DNA from: a virus
Direction: 5' to 3' (one strand)
IMG/VR virus record: IMGVR_UViG_3300044648_000335
Coordinates: 1-39,567 of that record
DNA length: 39,567 nucleotides
A program made the translations under genes and the position numbers. The notes below the pieces were generated by a model that saw nothing but the letters and a program-made list of their open reading frames with translations, was not told where the DNA came from and did not search any database. Below are positions 13,843-22,397 of the stretch, piece after piece; the stretch's first letter is position 1, and each line of letters starts with the position of its first letter.

Positions 13843-14552
13843 CAGGTCGCCTCCATGGCGTCGTAACTCGAGAACGCCACACCAAGCGCGTCATAGTCCG
13901 GGTGATCAACAGGCAGGTCGTCGTACGTCAACGCGTCACTGATCTCGACGTGCGCTACCAGGCCGATCGGGACAGCCGCCAGCACGTCACGCACAACCGC
14001 GGCGTCACGTCCGGCGAGCAGATCGGTTGCGCTGATCCGGATCGAGAGGTGGTAGGGCGCGTCGACCTCGGCGCCGAGATCGGGGTCGTACCGCTCACGG
14101 ATCGACACACGCTGCTGTCCGCCCATGTGCGCTCGAGCGGCCGCTGCGATCGAGTTGACGTGACCGCGATGCCACCCGACCCGCTCTGAGATCGCCAGTC
14201 GCCACGACGCCTCAACGGCAGCAGAAGGGCGCACCCACGCGTCCAATTGCGGCTCGAGCCGCAGCCCATACACCTGGCCGCACCACCTAAGCGCCCACCA
14301 CGGGCACCGCGTCGGATCAACCACCGCAGACCACGGAGACTCACCCGACCCCGGCTCCGGATGAGCCGCGTCATAAATCCACGACCCGACCGTCGACAGC
14401 GCATCGACCAAGGCCGCCAACGCGAACCCGTTGTTCGGGTCCGGAAGCGTCAGCGATCCAAGCGACCGATACACCTGCGCCGCGTACGCAGGCATCCCCC
14501 ACGGCGGCACCGGAAGCTCAGCCGGACGTGACTGCAACGCGACGCCGCTCAC
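13842..14552 (-). CDS. P2 gpI / XkdU-like baseplate wedge protein
   Basis: GTG 14552 overlaps the baseplate J stop as GTGA and gives 236 residues. The sequence has the hallmarks of tail protein I: YRSLGSLTLPDPNNGFALAA at the start, CPWWALRWCGQVYGL in the middle and RVGWHRGHVNSI before a beta region (RVSIRERYDPD). This protein completes the baseplate wedge and connects fibres. Gene order (gp25, J, I, fibre) supports the call. A shorter start at MPAYAAQ is possible. Confidence 0.75.
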   Translation of the reverse strand: MSGVALQSRPAELPVPPWGMPAYAAQVYRSLGSLTLPDPNNGFALAALVDALSTVGSWIYDAAHPEPGSGESPWSAVVDPTRCPWWALRWCGQVYGLRLEPQLDAWVRPSAAVEASWRLAISERVGWHRGHVNSIAAAARAHMGGQQRVSIRERYDPDLGAEVDAPYHLSIRISATDLLAGRDAAVVRDVLAAVPIGLVAHVEISDALTYDDLPVDHPDYDALGVAFSSYDAMEAT

Positions 14553-15724
14553 GGCTGCCGCTCCACCACGTTCACTGTGACCGTCGTGTTCAACGGGTCC
14601 GGAAGCGCCGCGATCGGCGCTTCCATACCGAAGTCCGCATTGACGCCATCGAGCAGCACCAGCGACGGATCGACGTAGTCGACGCCAGCGACGTTGTCCG
14701 CGACCGACACGACGTCGCCGATGCGGACCGTCGTCGACGGCTCCCACTCACCAATCCGCTCCCGCGCACCCCACTGGGCGGGAGACAGCCACCCCCGAAG
14801 TTGCTCTTCCACATCCGCGGCGATCCCCTCTAGGGAGTCGGGCCAGACCGCCACCGTGAGCTCCAGATCAATCGGCACGTAGGTCGGCGGCACCGTGAAG
14901 AACTTGAAGTTGACCTCGCGACGAGCCTGCAACCCTGCCTTCACCAACGACAACAGCCCCGTCGTGGGCGCCGAGCCATCCGGGCCTGTCACGACCACCG
15001 TCATGCATCGTTCGACCGGACTGACGGGACTTGCGGGGCTCGTCGCGTCGACTAGGTCGAGAACGAGTGACCGGCCAACACCGTCGACGTCGCGCACGTA
15101 CGCGGCCACGTCCTCCGGTCGAATCAACTGCTCCGCAAGACGCCGCAGGCTCCGCGACGAACGGTCCAGGTACTCATCGTCCCCGTCCCCGTCAGAGCCA
15201 ATCGATACGACCGCATCAAGGGTGACCTCAACCAGCCACCCGTACGCCTGGTCAGGCTCAAGCGGCTGAGGTGTGGCGAGGCCCACAAACTGTGCGTCCT
15301 GGACCGACTGAACCTGGACGCCCGAGACCGACGTTTCCCCGGCGTCGATGGTTGCGGGCACCGTCACGAACAGCGACACCGCCGACTGATCCGGCAAATA
15401 TGCGACGAAGGTGGCACCTGCGGGCAGCAGGTAGGTCTCGGCACCGTCCGTCGTCACCGTTGCCGTCCCCACCAACGGCTGCGGCAGATTCCGTGCGACA
15501 CCTGCGACGCGCGCAACCTCAGCGACGATCGATGCGAGTACGTCGGACGCGAAATCGATCAGGACCGCGTCCTGAGCTGCCCTTGCCTGCGACACGAGCT
15601 CAACGAGGCCGGTCGCGCGCTCCTCGAACCCAGGGAGAAGCTCGCGCAGCCGGCCCATCGTTTCGGCGTGGACCGCGTCGGGGTCAGCCTCGATCGACTC
15701 GAGGAGGTAGGTGTCCTCAAGCAT
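14549..15724 (-). CDS. Baseplate J-like wedge protein
   Basis: The 391-residue product has the baseplate J/gp47 layout: helical N-terminus (ELLPGFEERATGLVELVSQA), a beta domain (TYLLPAGATFVAYLP), the conserved DEYLDRSSRSLRRLAEQLIRPEDVAAYV-type region around residue 200 and the C-terminal PTYVPIDLELTVAVWP segment. It forms the wedge arms of the contractile-tail baseplate. The start overlaps the gp25-like stop by 8 nt (ATGCTTGA). Confidence 0.85.
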   Translation of the reverse strand: MLEDTYLLESIEADPDAVHAETMGRLRELLPGFEERATGLVELVSQARAAQDAVLIDFASDVLASIVAEVARVAGVARNLPQPLVGTATVTTDGAETYLLPAGATFVAYLPDQSAVSLFVTVPATIDAGETSVSGVQVQSVQDAQFVGLATPQPLEPDQAYGWLVEVTLDAVVSIGSDGDGDDEYLDRSSRSLRRLAEQLIRPEDVAAYVRDVDGVGRSLVLDLVDATSPASPVSPVERCMTVVVTGPDGSAPTTGLLSLVKAGLQARREVNFKFFTVPPTYVPIDLELTVAVWPDSLEGIAADVEEQLRGWLSPAQWGARERIGEWEPSTTVRIGDVVSVADNVAGVDYVDPSLVLLDGVNADFGMEAPIAALPDPLNTTVTVNVVERQP

Positions 15725-16046
15725 TCTCGTTGCCTGCCAGGCCGATCAGCACCTGGAGTCGTTCCCAGCCCTCGCCAGGCTCCGGCATTCGAAGGACCGT
15801 CACTGTCGCGGCTGGCTCCTGGTCCTCAATCAGGCGCTCAAGCGCGACCCCGGTTGGCGGAGCAGTCAAACCCTCAAGGGCGGGCAAGCCGAGTGCCGGC
15901 GCTATCTCGTCAAGTTCGCCCTGTTCAAGGACCCCGAGTCGCGCCACAGACTCTTGCGCCGCGACGATGGAGTCCTGCTCGCAGGTCGCAAATCGACCTG
16001 CGGCGTCGAGATGTACCGGCCAGGAGAGCGACGGAATCCCACTCAT
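15717..16046 (-). CDS. gp25/gpW-like baseplate protein
   Basis: This 109-residue protein starts MSGIPSLSWPVHLDAAGRFA and directly precedes baseplate J, the constant place of gp25-like sheath-nucleating wedge proteins. Size, a mid-protein helix (QESVARLGVLEQGELDEIAP) and the late LIEDQEPAATVTVLRM strand pattern agree. Motif support is modest, so the call depends mainly on order. GGGGGA lies about 5 nt before the ATG. Confidence 0.6.
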   Translation of the reverse strand: MSGIPSLSWPVHLDAAGRFATCEQDSIVAAQESVARLGVLEQGELDEIAPALGLPALEGLTAPPTGVALERLIEDQEPAATVTVLRMPEPGEGWERLQVLIGLAGNENA

Positions 16047-16097
16047 GGCATCCCCCGAACGCCGGGTGCGCGGCCCCGTCCGCGTGCGCTAGCTAGA

Positions 16098-16117
16098 TCT
16101 GCCATTGCAATGGCAGA
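16098..16117. repeat. 20-bp perfect palindrome upstream of moron
   Basis: TCTGCCATTGCAATGGCAGA is perfectly self-complementary. It lies in the 131-nt divergent spacer between the gp25-like gene (start 16046) and the secreted moron (start 16178). No loop means a dimeric repressor site is more likely than an RNA hairpin. It is unrelated to the TTCGG operator family. Confidence 0.75.
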
Positions 16118-16165
16118 CTACGCTAGTCCCTAGACGTAAGCGGATCATGAGCCCAATGCTGGGCG

Positions 16166-16171
16166 TAAACT
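16166..16171 (+). promoter_or_regulatory. Leaderless -10 box of the secreted moron
   Basis: TAAACT ends exactly 7 nt before the ATG at 16178, the same geometry as the phage operon promoters. The hexamer 17 nt upstream (GATCAT, 16143-16148) is a poor -35. No SD is needed if the mRNA is leaderless. Confidence 0.5.
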
Positions 16172-16177
16172 CGCAGG

Positions 16178-16543
16178 ATGCGTCGTGCTCTCGTTCCCGT
16201 TGTCCTCATCACTTCCGCGCTGGCCGTCCCCGCCGCAAACGCGTCCAAAGCGCCGACCAGGACTCAGCGTCAGCAGATCGCCGCGTTCGCGAAAGCGCCA
16301 GCGTCGTGTCTCAAGATCCGCATCGCGTCGTCGACGAATCGCTATGGGTCCGTCACGTTCAACGGTGCGAAGTACAGCACCGCCAATTGCGCTCGCTACG
16401 CCACGAACGGCATCACGATCGTTCGCAGGTCCAACGGCAAATGGCGCCAGCGATGGGCCGGGTCCGACTGCACCGACGGGCGCCCGAGAGGCCGGGTGCC
16501 TGTCGAGGTCTGGCGAGACCTCACACGCTCGTACTGCCGCTAG
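16178..16543 (+). CDS. Secreted Cys-rich moron protein (121 aa)
   Basis: The N-terminus MRRALVPVVLITSALAVPAA is a Sec signal peptide with a likely cut after ANA. The mature part is basic with four cysteines (SCLKIRIASS, ANCARY, DCTDGRP, YCR), so two disulfides are likely. It lies on the plus strand inside the minus-strand baseplate genes. Its stop and the hub stop share one CTAG (16540-16543). It is a typical lysogenic-conversion or superinfection-exclusion candidate, but no family is recognised. Confidence 0.75.
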   Translation: MRRALVPVVLITSALAVPAANASKAPTRTQRQQIAAFAKAPASCLKIRIASSTNRYGSVTFNGAKYSTANCARYATNGITIVRRSNGKWRQRWAGSDCTDGRPRGRVPVEVWRDLTRSYCR

Positions 16544-18606
16544 TCAACACCCGGATATCGCAGATACCTGTAGGGCGCCCCGTAGTCGGTGACCTTTCGC
16601 CGTTTCATCGGGTTCGATCCGAAGTCGATCATCATCCCGTTGCCGATGTAGATGCCGACGTGACGGGTGTAGAACGGCGCGAACTGCACCATGTCGCCCG
16701 GCAGCGGCTTCGACGTCACCGTGCCCCGCGGCCCCAGCGTTCCCGTGTAACCCTGCCCGTTGTACCCCAGACCGTTCGGGTCGGCCACGCCAGCCTCCTT
16801 GTAGCAAAGGGTCGCGAAGCCGGAACAGTCAGTGCGCCCCCCGCTCTTGAGGTTCTTGGGATACGGCCTGACCTGGGCGTAGCTGAAGCGGCTGCGGATT
16901 CGATAAGCGGCCTCGGCCGCCGCCACGATGCGAGCTCGCGTGCTGCCGCTCTCGACGCCCCTGGCGGTGGCATCGTCGCCGCCATAGCTTTGCTTTCCGC
17001 CAACGGTCTTTCCGGCCTCTGCTTCGACCTCCCGCATCCTGATCTCGGGCGCCGGCTCCAGCAGCTTCGCGCCAGGGCGCCGTAGCTGCACCTGGGCGAC
17101 GTTGGTTGAAAGCGGGTCGACATCGATTGAGTCGACAAGCCACCGGCCGGAAACCGGGGCCTCGTCGTCGACCATTGCAACCATGCCAGGCAACAACTGA
17201 AAAGGGTCAGCCAGCGCGATCGACGCCGTCAGTTCCGACGCCTCACGGCGGTAGTCCCACGACCATGTCAAGTCGTGTACTTCGTTTCGGTCCCTGGAGA
17301 GCCAGAGAACGGGGTTGCCGCGAATCATCTCGGTGTCAGTGGCGTACCCGAGGGTGTTCGCGACGGCCCACCGATGCCACTGCACCTCGTCGGCGAGGGC
17401 GCCCATGGCGTCCCACCAGTTCTGCGGCTCGGAGCTATTCGAGGACGTCCGGAACTTGTAGCTGCCGCGGTAGTACTGCTGCTCGGGATCGCCGGAAGAC
17501 TTCGCTTCTGCCGCGGCGCCCTTGTTGCGATCCAGCCAGATACCCACGGTCTTTGTTGCTTCAGGCTCGAAGTCTGCGAAGTATCGACCCTTCGACGCTC
17601 CCGCGACCTGCACCGCATTGACCATCTCTCCGAGGTTGCCCGAAGAGTTCTTGACGGAGCCATGCCGCTGTTTCCAGCCCGGTGCCCCGAGATCGCCGCC
17701 GTTCAGGAACCGCTTTGTTGACGCGGCTGTGTCGTTCGCAGACGCCGCAGTTCGCGCCCAGCCGCGCCCGACCTCTTGGTGATAGGCGCCCTTGTGGCGA
17801 CCCGAGATCGACACCCGGGCCTGGCCTGCAAGAGACTCGCCGGTGACGCACATTACGCAGCCGATCATCACCCGCTTCGTTGCATCAAGGCTTGCCGCAG
17901 TCGTCAGTACTTCGTTCAGCACCGCAAGCTGCGACGAGTTCGCACGCGTGCCCTTCACTGTCACCTTGGACGCCGCGGCGCCCCACCCCGACGCGGTCGC
18001 GTTCGAGGTGTCCCACACAGACCCGGACGCCGTGTCGGTGCTAGCCGTCGCGTTCTTCTTCGTCTTCTTCGCCTTCGGAACGTCCGGTTTATAGATCCCC
18101 TGGCGGTCCCGAAGCTCCGGGATGTACATGTCGATCCCGCCGTTCTTGCGAACACCGAGCGCGAGTTGCCTGACGAACTGCGCGCGCGTCACGTCCCCAC
18201 GCGACGCCGCCACCTCCCGCGAATGAGAACGCAGATACGCAGCAACGCGGTCCTCGGCGGTGATCGACCACTCGTTGTCGCCACGCTCCAAACGAGCGAT
18301 CCGCCACCACACGCCCCGCCACCTGATGTCGACCCCAGACAGCAGGCGGTCCTCGTTCGCCTGGTTCAGCGTCAGCGCCGACAAATCCCCCGTCGGGTCC
18401 ATCACCGTGACCGTCAAAGTCGCCGCCTCATCCAGCGACATATGCACCGACGTCGACGTCACCTTCTGGTCCAGGACCACGGTGCCGTTGGGCATGTACA
18501 GACGGACGTCGTTGTTCTCCGTCGCCGTCGGTCGCGGAACCAGCTTCAGCCACGGCCTCGCCTGATAGCCCGTCGGCTTCCGCGGCTTCGCTTTCACAGC
18601 AGCCAT
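16540..18606 (-). CDS. Baseplate hub (gpD/XkdQ-like) fused to NlpC/P60 peptidase
   Basis: This 688-residue protein combines two activities. The first ~500 residues look like a hub protein of the gpD/XkdQ type (VRLYMPNGTVVLDQKVTSTS, RWRGVWWRIARLERGDNEWS, PGMVAMVDDEAPVSGRWLVD). Residues about 550-688 form an NlpC/P60 domain with C594 in DCSGF and H649 in RHVGIYIG. It would sit at the tail tip and cut peptidoglycan during DNA injection. A middle Gly-rich region may be an inserted domain. Order tape measure, LysM protein, hub matches PBSX-type tails. Confidence 0.85.
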   Translation of the reverse strand: MAAVKAKPRKPTGYQARPWLKLVPRPTATENNDVRLYMPNGTVVLDQKVTSTSVHMSLDEAATLTVTVMDPTGDLSALTLNQANEDRLLSGVDIRWRGVWWRIARLERGDNEWSITAEDRVAAYLRSHSREVAASRGDVTRAQFVRQLALGVRKNGGIDMYIPELRDRQGIYKPDVPKAKKTKKNATASTDTASGSVWDTSNATASGWGAAASKVTVKGTRANSSQLAVLNEVLTTAASLDATKRVMIGCVMCVTGESLAGQARVSISGRHKGAYHQEVGRGWARTAASANDTAASTKRFLNGGDLGAPGWKQRHGSVKNSSGNLGEMVNAVQVAGASKGRYFADFEPEATKTVGIWLDRNKGAAAEAKSSGDPEQQYYRGSYKFRTSSNSSEPQNWWDAMGALADEVQWHRWAVANTLGYATDTEMIRGNPVLWLSRDRNEVHDLTWSWDYRREASELTASIALADPFQLLPGMVAMVDDEAPVSGRWLVDSIDVDPLSTNVAQVQLRRPGAKLLEPAPEIRMREVEAEAGKTVGGKQSYGGDDATARGVESGSTRARIVAAAEAAYRIRSRFSYAQVRPYPKNLKSGGRTDCSGFATLCYKEAGVADPNGLGYNGQGYTGTLGPRGTVTSKPLPGDMVQFAPFYTRHVGIYIGNGMMIDFGSNPMKRRKVTDYGAPYRYLRYPGVD

Positions 18607-18610
18607 CGCG

Positions 18611-19375
18611 CTAGTCCTGCGGCATCTTCAGCGACTGGCCGACGCGAATATCAGACGGCGAACGGCGCGCCTTGCCGCGCACCGGGTTCAGCTTCGCGAT
18701 GTCCTTCCACCGCTTCGCTGACCCGAGTTGCCGCAGCGCGATCGACGTCAGCGTGTCGCCGGACTTGACGGTGTAGTTTGCTCGGCGTCGCTTCGCCCCG
18801 CCGGCCGTTCGCTGGTTCTTCCGGCCCGGCGTGTCCGCTTCCTCCAACGGCACCCACTGCGTGAGTGAGATGTCGAAGTGCTGCCGCACCCGAAAGCCGT
18901 TTCGCCAGATCGCGTCGCGCTGATCAAGGCCAGCGATCATCCACAACCGGTCGGTGCCTGGCACGTTCCCGGCGATCTGCAACGGCGACGGAGCTCCGGA
19001 CGCCTTCCCTGCCGACCTCGGACGCGCCATGTCCTCAAGCCGTTCAACGCGCCCTTCGATCGACGACGATGGAAACCCATCAAGCAGGCACGGGATCGAC
19101 AGCTCTCCCGGCGCCTGGCCGGCCCACCACGTTCGCGCGGCACGGTACGCGATCTCGACCTGCTCGATTCGGGGAACCTGCGGCGTCATCGACGCCGGCT
19201 CCTCATCGAGACGCAACGTCAGGTCCAAGCGCTTGTCGACAGTACGCAACCGCACGCGGCCGGCTTGCGGAAGCGGCAGCGGGCCCGGCGCCCCGCTCGG
19301 GACGGTCGGGAGACCCAGGCCGTTCAGGAGCTTCGACCCGAGGGTGGTTCCGCCGCTGATGAACCGGTCAGCCAT
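18611..19375 (-). CDS. LysM-containing tail assembly protein (XkdP-like)
   Basis: The 254-residue protein ends in a LysM repeat (NYTVKSGDTLTSIALRQLG through RVGQSLKMPQD, about residues 200-254). The N-terminal part is a beta-rich tail domain (GRVRLRTVDKRLDLTLRLDE). It lies between tape measure and hub, like XkdP/gpX proteins, which join the tube end to the baseplate. The start is coupled to the tape-measure stop by TGATG. Confidence 0.8.
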   Translation of the reverse strand: MADRFISGGTTLGSKLLNGLGLPTVPSGAPGPLPLPQAGRVRLRTVDKRLDLTLRLDEEPASMTPQVPRIEQVEIAYRAARTWWAGQAPGELSIPCLLDGFPSSSIEGRVERLEDMARPRSAGKASGAPSPLQIAGNVPGTDRLWMIAGLDQRDAIWRNGFRVRQHFDISLTQWVPLEEADTPGRKNQRTAGGAKRRRANYTVKSGDTLTSIALRQLGSAKRWKDIAKLNPVRGKARRSPSDIRVGQSLKMPQD

Positions 19376-21261
19376 CAGTGCGCCAACTCTCGAATCTCGG
19401 TCTGTCGCGACAGCGCCTGATACAGCACCTTGCTGTCAAGCATCACGTTGATCGGCTGTTCCCGAACAACCCGCGTTCGCATGCCCGTCCGCGTTTGCTT
19501 CCGCGATTCCCCCGCGGGCGTGATTCGCGTGCCGGTCGGGAACCGCGCGATCTCCGGGCCACGCTCGCCAACCAGCGTCGTCTCGCCAGGCCCGGTACGT
19601 CCGCCAACGGACCGCCGTCGGTACGCGCCGCGGCGGCGATACTCGTCCATCTGCGCGGCGATCTCCGCCTCAGACCTTCCGTCGCGGCGCATCATCGCTG
19701 CGAGCGTCCGCAGATCGCCCTCGCCGTAGCTCTCGCCGTCCTTCAAGCGCTTCGCGGACTTGTACTGCCCCATCGCGTCGACGACGGTGCCGTCCAAGAG
19801 CTTGACGTCGTCGGACTCGGTCCCGATCTTCTGGCCGATGTCGCGCGCCGCAGCGATGATCGCCTTGTTGTTCGTGACCAGCTCGTACGCGGCTGCGGCG
19901 ACCAGGCCGGCCCCCAGCGTTTTTCCGAGGATGCCGCCGAGCGACTTCATTCGAGGCGACAGCTTTCCCTTCATCGTGTCCTGGAGGTACATGCTTCGCA
20001 GCGAAACGCTCTGGGCTGCCGACGAGATCGCCTGCGATCCCAGGGTGGCGCCCATAGACCGACCCAGCAGACGCCCCGCCGGCCCGAACGCGTGAAACTT
20101 CTTCATTAGGAACGCGACCGTCAGCGCCTGGCCCCACGGACCCATCGACGTGAAGCCACGCAAGAACGCGGACGCGACCTTCGGGGCGCCGTTCACGATC
20201 GCGTTGCCGAGCGAGTTCACGATCCTTGGTGCGTACGTTTCGATGCCGTTCGCGATCTCCTGGCCGACGTTCGCTTCCTTGAACGCTTGGCGTGCGTTCC
20301 GGATGATCGGGCCGAACTCTTTCTTCGCGACCTCGAACGACAGCCGGATCTTCTGGCCGCCCGACAGGCCGCGTCGCTCGAGGATGTCGCCGATCCCGGA
20401 CGCAGTGTTGCCTGCCGCGTCGTACGCCGGCCGCGTCAACGACCCGAGCTCGCGGGACATGATTTCCCGCAACCGGTCGACCTGGCCGGATGTCGTCTTC
20501 GACAGCTTCTCCGCCGCACCGCTGGAGCCGGCCTCAAGCGCCCGCTGAATCGCGGGGATCGCCTTGTTCGAGGTGATGCCCTTCCCCGGCTTGAACGCGT
20601 CCGCGAACTCCTCGGACGTCATCCCAAGCTCCTTGGCGAGGATCTTGCGGTTGATGCCTACGGCCTCAGTGAGCTGGTTCAGCTCTTCCATCGAAAGCTT
20701 GCCCTTGCCCTCGATCTGGCCGAGCGCGAGAGCGGCCCGCGGCATCACTTCCGCGATGCTCTTCCCCGAAGCTGCCGAGGCATCGCCGAGCGTTTCGACC
20801 AGCGGCAGGATCTTGTCGATGCCCATCCCGTAGTTCAGGAGCTGCTGGACGGCCTCACCGGTCGAACCAGGGTCAAGGACCGGCGACTTCAGCGCGAGGT
20901 CCTGAATGTCCTGCATCAGGCTCTTGGCCTTCGACTCGGATCGCAGCATGGTCGAGAATGCGACCATCTGCGAGTCCTGCATCTTGTTGTAGGCGAACCC
21001 TGTCTTCGCGGCCTGCGCCGCGAGGCCGGCGCCGGCGAGGCCGCCCGCGGCGGCTGTCAGCTTGGCGACTCGCGACGCCGCCGACATCGCCTGGGACCCG
21101 AGGCTCGATGCCTTCCGGCCGACCATCGCGAGACCACCGGACGCACGGGACCCCGCGGGACCAAGCCCGTCGATCTCGCGCTTCGCAGCGCGAACGTCGG
21201 ACGCGGCGGCCTTGCCGCCCTGCGTCCGGATCTTGATCAGTACTTCGTCTCTAGACGCCAT
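19375..21261 (-). CDS. Tail tape measure protein
   Basis: This 628-residue Ala- and Lys-rich helical protein starts MASRDEVLIKIRTQGGKAAA. The tape-measure domain includes FAYNKMQDSQMVAFSTMLRS and the LLNYGMGIDKILPLVETLGD stretch, with hydrophobic segments further on. At about 1.5 angstrom per residue the tail tube would be roughly 90 nm, a short contractile tail. Its start overlaps the frameshift region of the chaperone gene by 11 nt, the standard place for this gene. Confidence 0.88.
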   Translation of the reverse strand: MASRDEVLIKIRTQGGKAAASDVRAAKREIDGLGPAGSRASGGLAMVGRKASSLGSQAMSAASRVAKLTAAAGGLAGAGLAAQAAKTGFAYNKMQDSQMVAFSTMLRSESKAKSLMQDIQDLALKSPVLDPGSTGEAVQQLLNYGMGIDKILPLVETLGDASAASGKSIAEVMPRAALALGQIEGKGKLSMEELNQLTEAVGINRKILAKELGMTSEEFADAFKPGKGITSNKAIPAIQRALEAGSSGAAEKLSKTTSGQVDRLREIMSRELGSLTRPAYDAAGNTASGIGDILERRGLSGGQKIRLSFEVAKKEFGPIIRNARQAFKEANVGQEIANGIETYAPRIVNSLGNAIVNGAPKVASAFLRGFTSMGPWGQALTVAFLMKKFHAFGPAGRLLGRSMGATLGSQAISSAAQSVSLRSMYLQDTMKGKLSPRMKSLGGILGKTLGAGLVAAAAYELVTNNKAIIAAARDIGQKIGTESDDVKLLDGTVVDAMGQYKSAKRLKDGESYGEGDLRTLAAMMRRDGRSEAEIAAQMDEYRRRGAYRRRSVGGRTGPGETTLVGERGPEIARFPTGTRITPAGESRKQTRTGMRTRVVREQPINVMLDSKVLYQALSRQTEIRELAH

Positions 21262-21957
21262 CGTCCGCTCGCCTCATTTCAGCCGCCGCGAACACCCGAT
21301 CGACCCACCACTGCCGTGCCGCCGGCTCACACTCATTCGCGAGCGCCACCGCAACCGCTCCGGCGCCCGTCGCGATGCAGGCGCTCACGGCTTCCTCTAC
21401 CAGCCTGTCCGTTGGGCCTACGAGAGGCCCAACGTAGGGTCGAGAGCCCACCGCCTGTACAGCCGGGCCGTCGTCGACAACGCGTGCGACTCGACCTGCG
21501 GCGGCGTACCGGACGTGAACACCTCGCGTACCGCCTGCTCCCGCGACGAGATCGCCGGCTGCGTGCCGCGGACCGCGGTGCCGTACGCGACCGCAACATC
21601 CTCGATCGTCAGCCCGTCGACGGGCTGCCACTGACCGCCGCTGAACTCGGAGACGCCCACGACGTTCGCGGCAAGCTCGCGAATGTCCTTGCCGAGGTCG
21701 ACCAGGTTCATCATGTCGTTCTCGATCGACCCGTGAACCTCACGCGGCACGCCCAGGCGAAGCCCAAGGTCGCCGGGCACGTTGTCCGGCAACGCCAGGT
21801 CGATCGTTCGGTTCTCTCGTGCCGCGTCCGCGTTCTTGCGGATGCGGTCAAGGATCGCGTCGCGACGAGACCCCGGAACCTCCGGGGCGCCCTCGTCCTC
21901 AAGGTCGCTCTCGACAGGCGGCTCGTCTTCGAGCTCGTTGGCGGTGACGATCTCCAT
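21251..21957 (-). CDS. Frameshift-extended tail assembly chaperone (GT-type), candidate
   Basis: A -1 shift near the end of the 21418-21957 frame would bypass the TAG at 21420-21418 and add about 56 residues (VGPLVGPTDRLVEEAVSACI onward, ending ADDGV at 21251). The extension is helical, protein-like and reaches the tape-measure start, as in lambda G/GT and PBSX-like tails. No canonical X XXY YYZ heptamer is visible; CCT re-pairing as CCC at GAC CCT is one option. Alternatively an internal GTG (VGSRPYVGPL) starts a separate small protein. Confidence 0.55.
21411..21433 (-). other. Hairpin spanning the chaperone stop codon
   Basis: On the coding strand GTTGGGCCT, loop CTCGT, AGGCCCAAC: a perfect 9-bp stem that contains the zero-frame stop region. 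It may stimulate frameshifting or slow ribosomes at the stop. A terminator is unlikely, because tape measure and tail genes follow directly. Confidence 0.6.
21418..21957 (-). CDS. Tail assembly chaperone (G-type)
   Basis: The 179-residue product starts MEIVTANELEDEPPVESDLE at an ATG coupled to the tail-tube stop by TGATG. The acidic, disordered N-terminus is followed by a helical core (SIENDMMNLVDLGKDIRELA, TIEDVAVAYGTAVRG). It lies between tube and tape measure, where chaperones that coat the tape measure during tail assembly are encoded. The zero-frame stop sits inside the hairpin at 21411-21433. Confidence 0.7.
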   Translation of the reverse strand: MEIVTANELEDEPPVESDLEDEGAPEVPGSRRDAILDRIRKNADAARENRTIDLALPDNVPGDLGLRLGVPREVHGSIENDMMNLVDLGKDIRELAANVVGVSEFSGGQWQPVDGLTIEDVAVAYGTAVRGTQPAISSREQAVREVFTSGTPPQVESHALSTTARLYRRWALDPTLGLS

Positions 21958-22385
21958 CAAGCCACCGCGGAGCACTCAACGGTCCACATCTGCGCCTCGG
22001 AGTCCTCCGAATCGAGTTCCGCGTCGCCGACCTGAACGATCTTTCCGGCGTACATCTTCGCGCGTCCGACGGGCTGCTTCAGCCTGTTGAGTCGCTGCAC
22101 CGTGACGACGGTGTCCGCGTCGTTCTTGGCGGCCTCGTCAAGAAAGCCGCCAGGCCCAACAAGGCTGTCATCGCGAACCCAGTTGTACTCGCGGCCGATC
22201 GACACGTTCTCGCGGGTCGGGATGCCGCCGAGGGCTTCCTGTTCCGCCATCCCGCCGGGGTTGTTGAACGTCGACTCCGTCGACAGGCCGCCGCCGGAGA
22301 ACGTCTTCCAATCCCCGGGGATCTGGATGCTGTTGACCGTCAACGTGATCTTGTGATTGCGTGACGTGAGGGTGTTGGAAGCCAT
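21957..22385 (-). CDS. Tail tube protein
   Basis: The 142-residue protein starts MASNTLTSRNHKITLTVNSI and has the beta-rich content of tube proteins, with the GDWKTFSGGGLSTESTFNNP segment and TVVTVQRLNRLKQPV. It directly follows the sheath gene, the constant order in contractile tails. About 12 nt separate it from the sheath stop. Confidence 0.8.
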   Translation of the reverse strand: MASNTLTSRNHKITLTVNSIQIPGDWKTFSGGGLSTESTFNNPGGMAEQEALGGIPTRENVSIGREYNWVRDDSLVGPGGFLDEAAKNDADTVVTVQRLNRLKQPVGRAKMYAGKIVQVGDAELDSEDSEAQMWTVECSAVA

Positions 22386-22397
22386 GCCGATCGCCCC

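Noticed and set aside
21411-21433. Hairpin as a transcription terminator
   Set aside because: It lies inside overlapping tail genes that must be transcribed together and has no U-tract.
20287-22035. Long plus-strand frame opposite the tape measure and chaperone genes
   Set aside because: Arg/Asp-rich shadow; tape measure, chaperone and tube on the minus strand are well supported.
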